From Nocardia arthritidis NBRC 100137 (lineage in GTDB: Bacteria; Actinomycetota; Actinomycetes; Mycobacteriales; Mycobacteriaceae): 64,000 nt of DNA. The DNA lies in contig NZ_BDBB01000006.1 of NCBI RefSeq assembly GCF_001612765.1, positions 183,486 to 247,485 on the forward strand, written 5' to 3'. The position numbers and the translations under genes were made by a program. The notes beneath the pieces were generated by a model, which made no database searches, was not told where the DNA came from, and was given only the letters and a program-made list of their open reading frames with translations. Below, piece after piece: positions 22,669 to 31,900 of this stretch (its first letter is position 1; every line of letters begins with the position of its first letter).

Positions 22669-23160
22669 GTGGAGTTCGACGTCACCATCGAGATCCCCAA
22701 GGGTTCCCGGAACAAGTACGAGGTCGATCACGAGACCGGCCGGGTCCGGCTGGACCGGTTCCTGTACACGTCCATGGTCTATCCCGCCGACTACGGCTAC
22801 ATCGAGAACACCCTCGGCGAGGACGGTGACCCGCTGGACGCGCTGGTCCTGCTGCCCGATTCGGTGTTCCCCGGCGTGATCGTGGAAGCCCGTCCGGTCG
22901 CGATGTACAAGATGACCGACGAGGCGGGCGGCGACGACAAGATCCTGTGCGTGCCCGCGGGCGACCCGCGCTGGGACCACATCCAGGATCTGAAGGATGT
23001 CCCGGAGTTCGAGCTGGCCGCGATCAAGCACTTCTTCGAGCGCTACAAGGACCTCGAGCCCGGCAAGTTCGTCAAGGGCTCGGAGTGGGTCGGGCGGGCC
23101 GAGGCCGAGGCCGAGGTGGAGGCGTCCATCCAGCGCCTGAAGGACCAGGGCGGGCACTGA
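22669..23160 (+). CDS. ppa: Inorganic pyrophosphatase
   Basis: Family I soluble pyrophosphatase of 163 aa, hydrolysing pyrophosphate to drive biosynthesis. [21 protein letters not shown] and the metal-binding [11 protein letters not shown] (about residues 55-66) are all present. The GTG at 22669 is the start, because GAAGGAG lies 5 nt upstream and the protein then aligns from its first residue with mycobacterial Ppa. The ATG at 22651 lacks a ribosome-binding site. It is divergent from dacB across about 200 nt. Confidence 0.97.
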   Translation: MEFDVTIEIPKGSRNKYEVDHETGRVRLDRFLYTSMVYPADYGYIENTLGEDGDPLDALVLLPDSVFPGVIVEARPVAMYKMTDEAGGDDKILCVPAGDPRWDHIQDLKDVPEFELAAIKHFFERYKDLEPGKFVKGSEWVGRAEAEAEVEASIQRLKDQGGH

Positions 23161-23180
23161 AAGCCCTCGGGCACAACGAA

Positions 23181-23213
23181 AGCGGGGAGTCCGGTAGACA
23201 TGGACTCCCCGCT
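23181..23213 (+). terminator. Terminator of ppa
   Basis: Perfect 12-bp stem AGCGGGGAGTCC (23181-23192) / GGACTCCCCGCT (23202-23213) with a 9-nt loop, 20 nt after the ppa stop. Confidence 0.85.
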
Positions 23214-23239
23214 CCGCTTGTCCGGGCGCGAAAGATGAA

Positions 23240-23268
23240 AAGGGGCACCCGGAATCCGGATGCCCCTT
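23240..23268. terminator. Second hairpin, probably terminator of the secreted-protein gene
   Basis: Stem AAGGGGCA (23240-23247) / TGCCCCTT (23261-23268), with an inner CCGG/CCGG stem. Read leftward it ends in CCCTTTTCATC, a T-rich tail, so it suits the convergent small secreted-protein gene. It may act in both directions. Confidence 0.7.
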
Positions 23269-23284
23269 CTCGGCGTCAGGTGGC

Positions 23285-23527
23285 TCAGTAGTAGATGTAC
23301 AGGTCCCAGCCGTCCCAGGACTCGATGCACTCCCAGTAGTAGCCGCCGGTGCTGGGCGACTCGCCGTCGGCCCGGCAGGCGTTCAGCGTGGCGTAGGTAC
23401 CGACGTAGGTGCCGCCGTAGGCGACCTCCTGGTAAACCGGCGCGGCCGAGGCCGAAGCAGCCGTCGACACCCCGGCGACGGCGGCGGTGGCCAGCAGACC
23501 AGCGGCGAGGAAGGACTTGATACGCAT
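23285..23527 (-). CDS. Small secreted protein
   Basis: Precursor of 80 aa. A clear Sec signal peptide is visible: MRIK, hydrophobic [15 protein letters not shown], and a cleavage region ASASAA at about 25-30. The mature part of about 50 residues is acidic, rich in Tyr/Gly/Trp ([29 protein letters not shown]), and has two Cys likely to form one disulfide. The ATG has an AGGAGC box 7 nt upstream. It resembles the many short exported proteins of Nocardia and Streptomyces with no known role. No partner gene is adjacent in the same orientation. Confidence 0.88.
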   Translation of the reverse strand: MRIKSFLAAGLLATAAVAGVSTAASASAAPVYQEVAYGGTYVGTYATLNACRADGESPSTGGYYWECIESWDGWDLYIYY

Positions 23528-23607
23528 TGTTCTTGCTCCTGAATGCGAGGCGAAATTTCCGACGTCCCAAACGATATGGACGATCGGCGCCTCGCACAGC
23601 CACCCCT

Positions 23608-23653
23608 AGGGTGAGGGCAAGGCAACCCTGAGGCGAATCACCTTGCCCACCCT
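23608..23653 (-). terminator. Hairpin downstream of the enoyl-CoA hydratase gene
   Basis: AGGGTGAGGGCAAGG (23608-23622) pairs with CCTTGCCCACCCT (23641-23653) with a bulge and an 18-nt loop. It lies 60 nt after the stop of the leftward crotonase gene and ahead of the secreted-protein promoter. Confidence 0.55.
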
Positions 23654-23713
23654 CGATACCCACCCTTGGGGGCTCGGCACGGCGCACTCGCGGGGACGGG
23701 CGCGCCGCGGGTG

Positions 23714-24535
23714 TCACTGGCCGCGGAATTCGGGCGCGCGTTTTTCGAAGACGGCTTTGATCGCCTCGGTGAGGTCTTCCGACGGCAGGAACGCGGCGTT
23801 CCACGCGGAGACGTAGCGCAGGCCCGCCGCGATCTCGTCCTTGCGCCGCTGATCCAGCACGTCCTTGACGCCCTGCACCACCAGCGGCGGGTTCGCGGCG
23901 ATCTCGCGCGCGGTGGCATGCGCCGCGTCCAGCACCGCCTCTTGATCCGCGAAGACGTCGTTGACCAGGCCGATCTTCTCCGCGCGTGCGGCATCGATGT
24001 CCTTGGCCGTGTAGGCGAGCTCCCGCAGGTGCCCCTCGCCGATGATGCCGGGCAGCCGGTGCAGCGAGCCGATGTCGGCGACGATCGCGACCTTCGCCTC
24101 ACGCAAGCTGAACTTGGCGTCGGCGCTGGCATAGCGGATGTCGACGGCCGCGATCAGGTCCAGCCCGCCGCCGATGCACCAGCCGGACACCGCGGCGATC
24201 ACCGGCTTGCGGCAGTCCGCCACCGCCGTGACCGAGGCCTGCATCTTGCGCAGCTCGGTGAGGAAGTCGGTGCGCGGCGCGGCCAGGGCGCGATCGGCCA
24301 TGAGCGGACCGAACGTGCCGCTCATCGCGGGCAGGTCCAGACCGTAGGAGAAGTGCTTGCCCGAGCCGGTCAGCACGATCGCGCGCACCTCGGGGTCGGC
24401 GTCGAGCGCCTGGAAGACCTCCGGCAACTCGCGCCAGAAGTCGGGACCCATCGCGTTGCCCTTGCCGGGCCCGATCAACGTCACCTGCGCGACGTGATCC
24501 TTGGTTTCGACGGTGAAAGCCTGCCAATCTGTCAT
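23714..24535 (-). CDS. Crotonase family enzyme, EchA21-like (dienoyl-CoA isomerase type)
   Basis: Protein of 273 aa of the enoyl-CoA hydratase/isomerase superfamily. The three acids that define delta3,5-delta2,4-dienoyl-CoA isomerases appear to be present: Asp in GGGLDLIAAVD, Glu in LREAK and Asp in VADIGSLHRLP (about residues 150-185). The oxyanion-hole segments are SYGLDLPAM and SGWCIGGG. It matches the size and layout of mycobacterial EchA21. A role in handling odd double bonds during unsaturated fatty-acid beta-oxidation is likely. The ATG at 24533-24535 lacks a clear ribosome-binding site and could be near-leaderless. Confidence 0.87.
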   Translation of the reverse strand: MTDWQAFTVETKDHVAQVTLIGPGKGNAMGPDFWRELPEVFQALDADPEVRAIVLTGSGKHFSYGLDLPAMSGTFGPLMADRALAAPRTDFLTELRKMQASVTAVADCRKPVIAAVSGWCIGGGLDLIAAVDIRYASADAKFSLREAKVAIVADIGSLHRLPGIIGEGHLRELAYTAKDIDAARAEKIGLVNDVFADQEAVLDAAHATAREIAANPPLVVQGVKDVLDQRRKDEIAAGLRYVSAWNAAFLPSEDLTEAIKAVFEKRAPEFRGQ

Positions 24536-24727
24536 TTGTACAGCGTATCGAGACCACGCCGACCAGCTGTACCGGCCCGCGCGACCTCGGTGTGCGAGGA
24601 TTCGCCGCGAAACCTCACGACGTGTAAATCCTGTGCAAATTGGGCGACGGCGCACTGGTTCCCGGGTCGGGACAGAGCGGATCATGGTCGAGTCAGCAAA
24701 CCTCATTCACCGGGTTCGGAGGACGCC

Positions 24728-25048
24728 ATGCTGATGCATCGGGGAATCGGCCTGGACCGGTTCAACGAGTTGCCGCGCGGCCGCGCGATCCATGCCCTCT
24801 ACGAGTGCTGCTGCAACGTGACCTGGGCCGCGACGCTGGCCGGCGCTCGCCCCTATCCGGATCGGGACGCGCTGCTGAGCAAGGCCGATGTCGAACTGCT
24901 CGCGCTGTCCCAGCGGGACGTCGACCGCGCCTTCGAAGGTATTGCGCACGAACCGGTTTCGTCGCACGACCTGACCGAACTCGCGCGGATCACCCGCGAA
25001 CGAATCTGCGGGATGCTCGGCCCGGCCGAGGGCTACCCGGAATACTGA
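24728..25048 (+). CDS. Short OHCU-decarboxylase-like protein
   Basis: Protein of 106 aa. FNELPRGRAIHALYECCCNVTWA, then RPYPDRDALLSKADVELLALS, resembles the N-terminal half of 2-oxo-4-hydroxy-4-carboxy-5-ureidoimidazoline decarboxylase (UraD), which completes uric acid oxidation to S-allantoin. Full enzymes are about 160-170 aa and carry a catalytic HPxIG motif after this part. Here the position reads IAHEPVSS and the following 60 residues are missing, although the last helix (LTELARITRERICGML) is kept. It is therefore either a divergent short family member or a non-catalytic relative. ATG 24728 has a GGAGG box 5 nt upstream. No other purine-catabolism gene is adjacent. Confidence 0.7.
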   Translation: MLMHRGIGLDRFNELPRGRAIHALYECCCNVTWAATLAGARPYPDRDALLSKADVELLALSQRDVDRAFEGIAHEPVSSHDLTELARITRERICGMLGPAEGYPEY

Positions 25049-25102
25049 GCCGTCGACGCCACTTGCCCCGCGTACCGACGGCAATCGCTCTACCCTGATG
25101 GG

Positions 25103-25579
25103 ATGCGCAGGTCGTCATTGCCACCGGTCGCCTGCCGGGTCGCGGACACCCTCATCTCCCGGGGCCATCACGGTCTCATCGTCGCCCAGCCGGAGCCGAC
25201 CCACACCGCCGCGGACGCCGCGCGGGCACTCGGCGTCGATGTGGGGGCGATCACCAAATCACTGGTGTTTCTGCTCGACGACGAGCCAGTGCTGCTGCTG
25301 GTCTCGGGAGCGCACCAGGTGGATGTGGCCAAGACCGGTGCGCGCCTGGAGGGCACGCTGACCCGTGCCCCCGCCGAGATGGTGCGCGAAGTGACCGGCC
25401 AGCCCATCGGCGGCATCGCACCGGTCGGCCACCCGACCAACCTGCCTACTTGGGTGGACAACGCGTTAGGGCGCCATCGGGAGCTCTGGGCCGCGGGCGG
25501 GCATCCCAGCACCATCTTCCGCACGTCGTTCCCGGAATTGCTGCGGATCACCGCGGGTCTTCCGATCGACGTGGACTGA
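25103..25579 (+). CDS. YbaK/EbsC-type aminoacyl-tRNA deacylase
   Basis: Protein of 158 aa with the YbaK/ProX-like fold that clears mischarged tRNAs such as Cys-tRNA(Pro) or Ala-tRNA(Pro). The conserved pattern is visible as TAADAARALGVDVGAITKSLVF (helix and strand with catalytic Lys at about 52) and PIGGIAPVGHP (about 100-110). FRTSFPELLRIT closes the domain. Free-standing members differ in which mischarged tRNA they edit, which cannot be told here. It lies 54 nt after the UraD-like gene on the same strand. Confidence 0.87.
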   Translation: MRRSSLPPVACRVADTLISRGHHGLIVAQPEPTHTAADAARALGVDVGAITKSLVFLLDDEPVLLLVSGAHQVDVAKTGARLEGTLTRAPAEMVREVTGQPIGGIAPVGHPTNLPTWVDNALGRHRELWAAGGHPSTIFRTSFPELLRITAGLPIDVD

Positions 25580-25685
25580 CCCGAAGTCGTCGCGGCCAGC
25601 CCGGTTGCGGTCCGGCGTTCGGCCGGCGGCCCCATGCGGCCTACGCCATCCCCACCGGCCGGCAGGCCGAGCGTAGTTTCGTGAT

Positions 25686-26237
25686 GTGACCGACGCACCA
25701 CGGCCCGAGACGGAACTACAGGTCCCCGATGATCTGAGCGGCATCACCGCGGAGCAGTACCGCGCGTCCATGCGCCACTATCCGGCGGGCGTCACCGTCG
25801 TCACGCTGACTTCGCCGCAGGGGCCGGTCGGCTTCACCGCGACCTCCTTCGCCTCGCTGTCGCTGGACCCGCCGCTGGTGTCGTTCAATATCGCGCATAC
25901 CTCCTCCAGCCTGTCCGCCATGCTGGACGCCGAGTCCCTCGTCATCCACTTCCTCGGCGAACACCAGCAGCACCTGGCCCACCGGTTCTCCCGCACCACC
26001 GAGGAGCGCTTCACCGACCGCGCCCTGTGGACCACCCTGGACACCGGCGAACCGATCTTGCACGGCACCCCTATCTGGCTGCGCGCCACCGTGCACCAGC
26101 AGATCCCCATCGGCGACCACACCTTCGTCGTCGGCTTGGTCACCCGGGTCCACGACAACACCGACGAGAAGCCCGCCGCCGCACCATTGCTGTACTACAA
26201 CGGGCGCTATTACCGACCCACCGCCCTCAGCGACTGA
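25686..26237 (+). CDS. Flavin reductase family protein
   Basis: Protein of 183 aa of the FMN-binding split-barrel flavin reductase family (HpaC/ActVB-like). [17 protein letters not shown], then [21 protein letters not shown] (about residues 27-75), is the FMN/NAD(P)H-binding core, and the ending [12 protein letters not shown] is typical. Such enzymes supply reduced flavin to a monooxygenase partner. None is encoded next to it. The GTG at 25686 lacks a clear ribosome-binding site. Confidence 0.88.
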   Translation: MTDAPRPETELQVPDDLSGITAEQYRASMRHYPAGVTVVTLTSPQGPVGFTATSFASLSLDPPLVSFNIAHTSSSLSAMLDAESLVIHFLGEHQQHLAHRFSRTTEERFTDRALWTTLDTGEPILHGTPIWLRATVHQQIPIGDHTFVVGLVTRVHDNTDEKPAAAPLLYYNGRYYRPTALSD

Positions 26238-26326
26238 CCCAGCGCTCGATTACGCCACCCGCGGCCGCACCCGCACGACCGACTCCGCGTCGAGCGCGAG
26301 ACGGCCACTCCAGCTCGAGAAAGCAG

Positions 26327-26767
26327 TCAGGCACCGTCCAGCACGGCGAAGTCCACGTCGACCGGGAACGGATCACTCAGCCGGAGCACATCTTGATGGG
26401 TTTCCGCCAGCCGGTAACTGCGGCTCGCCCAGTCCAGACGGTATTCCTGGATGATCTTCACCTTGCGATCCGCGGCCAGATGCACGATCAGGTAGATCGA
26501 GATTCCTTCGTTCGCGTATTCCGCGCATTTGTCCACGGTGTCGGTGTATTCGGATCCCGGTGAGACCACCTCGACCACCCGCAGCACGTCCGCCGTCGTC
26601 AATTTCCGATCGCCGTCGACGCACCGATGCAACGCTACGTCCGGACGACGAAACGAAAATCCTGGACTCGCCGGACGACTTCGCACGTAATGCATCTCGA
26701 AGCCGGTCACCACGCCGGTGCACGGCTCGTCCGGGTTCTCTTGTTCCAACGCGTTGGCCGCACGCCA
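26327..26767 (-). pseudogene. Uma2 family nuclease-fold gene, 5'-truncated
   Basis: The reading frame matches the C-terminal two thirds of Uma2 (DUF820) proteins: RRPDVALHRC, VLRVVEVVSPGSEYTDTVDKCAEYANEGISIYLIVHL, then PFPVDVDF, which holds the PD-(D/E)xK-like core. The usual first 50-60 residues with the ELIEGE-type motif are absent. Upstream the frame runs into the 3' end of the aminotransferase gene without a credible start or ribosome-binding site. Internal starts (GTG before VTGFEMHY) would leave only a partial fold. It is best read as a remnant whose 5' end was lost, perhaps when the two genes were joined. Confidence 0.7.
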
Positions 26768-26784
26768 TCGGGACCGGCGCGGCT

Positions 26785-28104
26785 TCAGCCGACGAGGCAG
26801 GGCGCCGCGCCGGTGGGGGCGGTGGAGCTGAAGGGGCGTGTTTCGGGGATGGGGTTCCACACGCCGTTCTCGGCGGTGTAGTTCCAGGTGGGACCGGTTC
26901 GTACCAGGGTGGCGATCGCCTCGATCAGGCGGTCCACGTCGGCGGAGGTGGTGCCGAGACCGATGCTCGCGCGCAGTGCGCCGTCCAAACCGAGGCGGGC
27001 GAGCAGCGGGTGGGCGCAGAAACGTCCGTCGCGCACGCCGATGCCGTGTTCGGCGGAGAGATAGGCGGCCACGTGGCCGGGGACGAAATCGTCCAGGGTG
27101 AACGCGACGATGCCGACGGAGTCGGGGCTGTCGATCCAGATGCGCAACAGCCGGACACCGGGAATCGCGGACAAGCCGTCGCGCAGGCGGTCGGCGAGCC
27201 GGTATTCGTGCGCTACAAGGGTTTCGTCGTCGATGGCGCTCAGCGAGTCACAGGCGGCGGCCAGCGCGGCGGCGCCGAGCACGTTCGGTGACCCGGCTTC
27301 GTGCCGCTGCGGCGCGGGCGCCCACTCGGTCGCGTCCCTGCTCACCTCACGCACCGCACCGCCGCCCGCCAGGTAGGGCTGCGCCGCGTCGAGCCAATCC
27401 CGCTTGCCCACCAGCACACCCGCGCCGAACGGGGCGTAGAGCTTGTGCCCGGACAGCGCAAGATAGTCGATTCCGGTGTCTTGCAAGCTTATCCGCCGAT
27501 GCGGTGCCAACTGGGCCGCGTCCACCAGGATCCGCGCGCCGCACTGATGCGCGATGGTGGCCAGCCGCTCCAGCGGAAGCACCTCGCCGGTCACGTTCGA
27601 CGCGCCGGTCACCGCGAGCAACGCGGCGGGCCTGCTGCACAGTTCGGCGACCAGCTTGCCGATGGTCTCCTCGACCGTGTCGGCGGCCTGCACGACGCGC
27701 CTGCCCCGCCTGGTCCACGGCAGGAAGTTGGCGTGGTGCTCGATGTCGAGCACCACGGTGTCGCCGGGAACGCAGGAGGCGAGCAGGTTCAGCGAGTCGG
27801 TGGTGTTGCGGGTGAAGACCACCACCTGGTCATCGGCGGCGTCGAGGAACTTCGAGACCGATCCGCGAGCGGCTTCGTAGCACTCGGTGGAGATCCGCGA
27901 GGCGTAGCCCGCGCCGCGGTGCACGCTCGCGTAGTACGGCAGCAACTGCTGCACCCGATCGGTGACCTGGGCCAATGCGGGCGCACTCGCGGCGTAGTCG
28001 AAGTTGGCGTAGGTCGCCGATCCGCCGTGCACCAGCGGCACGCGCAGTTCGTCGCCGGACACCCGGGCGAGTGCGGCACAGGGGTTGTCGACAGCAGTAG
28101 TCAT
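26785..28104 (-). CDS. Class V aminotransferase / cysteine desulfurase-like enzyme
   Basis: PLP enzyme of 439 aa of the class V aminotransferase/cysteine desulfurase type (Csd/SufS-like). NFDYAASAP at the start, HHANFLPW (about 124-131), DAAQLAPH (196-203) and the Lys-containing LSGHKLYAPFGAG (Lys about 221) are family motifs. The enzyme probably handles a sulfur-containing amino acid, because the gene is preceded by a SAM-IV riboswitch, which is tied to sulfur and methionine metabolism. The ATG at 28102-28104 follows GGGA 8 nt upstream, and GTG one codon earlier is possible. Confidence 0.88.
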   Translation of the reverse strand: MTTAVDNPCAALARVSGDELRVPLVHGGSATYANFDYAASAPALAQVTDRVQQLLPYYASVHRGAGYASRISTECYEAARGSVSKFLDAADDQVVVFTRNTTDSLNLLASCVPGDTVVLDIEHHANFLPWTRRGRRVVQAADTVEETIGKLVAELCSRPAALLAVTGASNVTGEVLPLERLATIAHQCGARILVDAAQLAPHRRISLQDTGIDYLALSGHKLYAPFGAGVLVGKRDWLDAAQPYLAGGGAVREVSRDATEWAPAPQRHEAGSPNVLGAAALAAACDSLSAIDDETLVAHEYRLADRLRDGLSAIPGVRLLRIWIDSPDSVGIVAFTLDDFVPGHVAAYLSAEHGIGVRDGRFCAHPLLARLGLDGALRASIGLGTTSADVDRLIEAIATLVRTGPTWNYTAENGVWNPIPETRPFSSTAPTGAAPCLVG

Positions 28105-28126
28105 CACGTGAATCCCGTCGGCTCAG

Positions 28127-28156
28127 GGACTCGCGAGCGAATGATTCGGCGAGTCC
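28127..28156 (-). promoter_or_regulatory. Probable expression-platform hairpin of the SAM-IV riboswitch
   Basis: On the minus strand GGACTCGC (RC of 28149-28156) pairs perfectly with GCGAGTCC (RC of 28127-28134). It lies between the aptamer and the ribosome-binding region of the aminotransferase gene, so it could couple SAM binding to termination or translation. Confidence 0.5.
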
Positions 28157-28177
28157 GCGCTTGCCGCGCCCGGTTGG

Positions 28178-28266
28178 GCGTCGGCCGGGTCGTCACCCGG
28201 AGCACCCCACCGCGGAGGAGGGTTGCCGGCCAGCAAGCCGGGGCTTTGCGCTGGCACTCATGACCA
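28178..28266 (-). ncRNA. SAM-IV riboswitch
   Basis: The minus strand carries the conserved SAM-IV core in order: GGTCATGAGTGCCAGC, AGCCCCGGC, TTGCTGGCCGGCAACCCTCC, GCGGTGGGGTG and CCGGGTGACGACC. These positions are known to be near-invariant in this actinobacterial class. The riboswitch senses S-adenosylmethionine and normally switches off sulfur-amino-acid genes. It begins at about the predicted transcription start and lies about 75 nt before the aminotransferase start codon. Confidence 0.88.
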
Positions 28267-28272
28267 AACCCG

Positions 28273-28302
28273 AGAGTGGCAGAAGCGCCCCGGCACTGTC
28301 AA
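28273..28302 (-). promoter_or_regulatory. Promoter of the SAM-IV riboswitch transcript
   Basis: On the minus strand a perfect TTGACA (RC of 28297-28302) is followed after 18 nt by CACTCT (RC of 28273-28278), which fits the weak TANNNT-type -10. Transcription would start at about 28266, exactly where the aptamer begins. Confidence 0.55.
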
Positions 28303-28919
28303 CCACATTCCACCCGAGTCCCCATGAGCACCGCGTGGACATAACCACCACGCGTCGACCATTACAAGCACCCCCACGACGACGCGCGAGCCGCGGCCGA
28401 CCCGGGATTTCGCGCAGGTCGGCGCCGGCCCCCGTCCACGGGCGAACGCGCCTCGGTTCGCTCGGCGGTTACCACCGAGCCGATCCGCTGCCGATGCGAC
28501 TCGGCGCTCCGGCTCGTTTCCGGCAACGCCGCAGCATCGCGAGCGCATCCGGATTTCGAACGCGCTGAACCTGATCGCGTCGGCCCGCTGGGACCGCCTC
28601 GCTAACCGGCCGGAACACACGCCCGCCCCGGCCCCGCCGAGGAGCAGATCCGGACCGCTTGATGAGCCGAATCACACCTCCGGATCAGCGATCTCCCGGC
28701 GAACGCGGCAGGCGAGCCGCCGACCAGCGTCTTGCCCTGCCGGAACGGCGAATACCGAGCCCACCTGCAACAACGCGCATCGCGCCCGCCGATCCGGCAT
28801 CCGGTTCGGTGAACAACAAGCGACGACAACCCCGGGTACCGTGGACAGCTGGCCACAGCGCTGTTTGCCCTTTGGTAACCCAGCTATGACACAACAACGG
28901 GAAAGTGTGAGGCAAGTCG
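28303..28919. other. Long intergenic region before the Pls/PosA gene
   Basis: About 617 nt with no credible gene on either strand. Open frames here lack ribosome-binding sites and family features. The last 50 nt are less GC-rich and probably hold the promoter of the peptide synthetase gene, including TATGAC at 28885-28890, but no clear -35. Confidence 0.5.
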
Positions 28920-31900
28920 ATGGGAGGTGCGCAGAGCACCATGCTCGAGACAGACGTCGACGCGCCGGCGGGCCCGTTGTCACGCGGCGATCGCGCGCCG
29001 GAGGCCAGGACGCTCGTCGACATCCTGACCGCGACGGCACTCGCCCATCCCGACGCCCCCGCCATCGACGACGGCCACGTGGTGCTGTCCTATCTGGAGT
29101 TGGTCGTCGAGATCGAGAACACCATGGCCCGTCTGGCCACCGCGGGCGTGCGGCCCGGCGATCGGGTCGGCGTGCGCATGCCATCGGGCACCCGCGGGCT
29201 CTATGTGACCATCCTCGCCATCCTCTACTCCGGCGCCGCTTACGTGCCGGTCGACGCCGACGACCCGGACGAGCGCGCCCAGCTGGTCTTCGGGGAAGCA
29301 CAGGTCACCGCGATCGTGACCGCCGAAGGCATCGAGACCACGGCCGCGGGCATTCGCGCAGCGGAGCGGCAGCGCGAGCAGACCTGGTCGACGCTGCCCA
29401 CTCCCGGCGACGACGCCTGGATCATCTTCACCTCCGGGTCCACCGGCACTCCGAAAGGCGTTGCCGTCACCCATCGCAACGCCGCCGCCTTCGTCGATGC
29501 CGAGGCCGACCTGTTCCTGCGCGACGCCCCGATCGGTCCGGGCGACCGGGTTCTCGCGGGTCTGTCGGTCGCGTTCGACGCGTCCTGCGAGGAGATGTGG
29601 CTGGCCTGGCGCAACGGCGCCTGCCTGGTGCCCGCTCCGCGTGAGCTGGTGCGCACCGGCGCCGATCTCGGCCCGTGGCTGGTGCGGCGGGAGATCAGTG
29701 TGGTCTCGACCGTCCCGACCCTGGCGGCGACCTGGCCGGTGGAGGCGTTGGAGGCGGTGCGCCTGCTCATCTTCGGCGGCGAGGCCGTCCCGCCGGAACT
29801 CGCCGAGCGCCTCGCCGGGAACGGTGATTCGGCTCGCGAAGTGTGGAACACCTACGGCCCCACCGAAGCCACGGTCGTCGCCTGCGCCGCGCGTTTGGAC
29901 GGCCGGTGGCCGGTCCGAATCGGCTTGCCGCTCAACGGCTGGGACTTGGTCGTCGTGGACCGGGCGGGTAACCCGGTGGCCGAGGGGGAATCCGGCGAAC
30001 TGGTGATCGGCGGCGTCGGACTGGCTCGCTATCTCGACCCGGTCAAGGACGCCGAGAAGTACGCGCCGCTGCCTTCCGTCGGCTGGGAGCGCGCTTACCG
30101 CAGTGGCGACCTGGTCCGCAACGACAGCGCCGGACTGGTCTTCCTCGGCCGCGCCGATGATCAGATCAAACTGGGCGGGCGGCGCATCGAACTCGGCGAG
30201 ATCGATAACGCTCTGCAACACCTGCCGGGCGTCACCGGCGCCGCGGCGGCCATCCGGACTACCAAGGCGGGCAACAAACTTCTGGTCGGCTATCTGACCG
30301 GTCCCGGCCCGGACTTCGACGCCAAGGCCGCGCGCGCCGTCCTCGGTGGCCAACTTCCGGCGCCGCTGGTGCCCAGGCTCGCGGTGGTCGACGAGCTGCC
30401 CACTCGCACCTCCGGCAAGGTGGACCGCGACGCGCTGCCCTGGCCGCTGCCCAATGCCGCCGAAGACGACGACGACAACGACCTGACCGGCACCGCCCAA
30501 TGGGTCGCCGGGCTGTGGGATGCCATTCTCGGCGCGGAAGCCGGCGATCTCGACGCGGACTTCTTCGACCTGGGCGGCGGCTCGCTCGCGGCGGCACAGC
30601 TGGTCACCGCCCTGCGCGAACGGTATCCGCAGATCGCCGTCGCCGACGTCTACGACCATCCCCGCCTCGGCGCGCTGGCCGACCTGCTGGAACAGACCAC
30701 GCCCGCGGTGGCCGTCGCCGAGCGGACGGTGCGGCCGACGCCGCTGCCCGCGCAGGCGGCGCAGGTGCTGGCCACCATCCCGCTCACCACCCTCACCGGG
30801 TTGCAGTGGCTCACCTGGCTGGCGATCGTCGGCAATATCGCGGCCTGGTCCGGCTCACTGCCATGGCTCCCCCAGCTGTCCTGGTGGTGGACGCTGGCCG
30901 CGTTCCTGCTGTTCATCTCGCCGCCCGGCCGCATGGCGATCTGCGTGGCAGGCGCGCGGCTGCTGCTGCGCGGCATCCGGCGGGGCAGCTATCCGCGCGG
31001 CGGCTCGGTACATCTGCGGCTGTGGGCGGCCGTCCGTCTCTCCGAGGCCAGCGGCGCGGAGAACCTCTCCGGAGCGCCGTGGATGGTGCCGTTCGCCCGC
31101 GCGCTCGGCGCGAAGATCGGCAAGGGCGTCGACCTGCACAGCCTCCCACCGGTGACGGGCATGCTCGAACTAGGTGACGGGTGCAGCGTGGAGCCGGAGG
31201 TCGACCTGTCCGGCTACTGGATCGACGGTGACGTGGTGCATCTGGGCCCGATCAGCATCGGACCCGGCGCGGTGGTCGGCTCACGCTCGATCTTGTTGCC
31301 GGGCACCAAGATCGGCAAGAACGCCGAGGTGGCCCCCGGCTCCGCGGTATCGGGCAAGGTGAAGGCGGACCAGGACTGGGCCGGTTCGCCCGCGGTGAAG
31401 GTCGGAAAGGCCCAGCACCGCTGGCCCGCGCACACGCCCGATCGTGCCCGGCACTGGGTCGGCATCTTCGGGATCACGTCGATGGCATTGGCCGCCATGC
31501 CGATTCTCGGTATCGGGGCCGGTGGCGCGTTCCTGGCCTGGTTCGTTCGCGACACCCGCACGCTCGCCGTCGGCGCCGCGCGCGCGTTCGCCGTGCTTCC
31601 CCTCGCGACCCTGCTCAGCCTGGGCGTCTACGCCGCGGCGACGATCGTCGCGGTCCGGCTGCTGAGCATCGGCCTCACCGAGGGCTACCACCCGGTGCGC
31701 AGCCGGGTCGGCTGGCAGGCGTGGGCCACCGAGCGGTTGCTGGATTCCGCGCGCACCTTCCTGTTCCCGCTGTACGCCAGCCTGCTCACCCCGCTGTGGC
31801 TGCGCTTGCTCGGCGCGAAGGTAGGTAAGAACGTCGAGGCGTCGACCGTGCTGCTGCTGCCGAAGTTCACCACCGTCGCCGACGGGGCGTTCCTGGCCGA

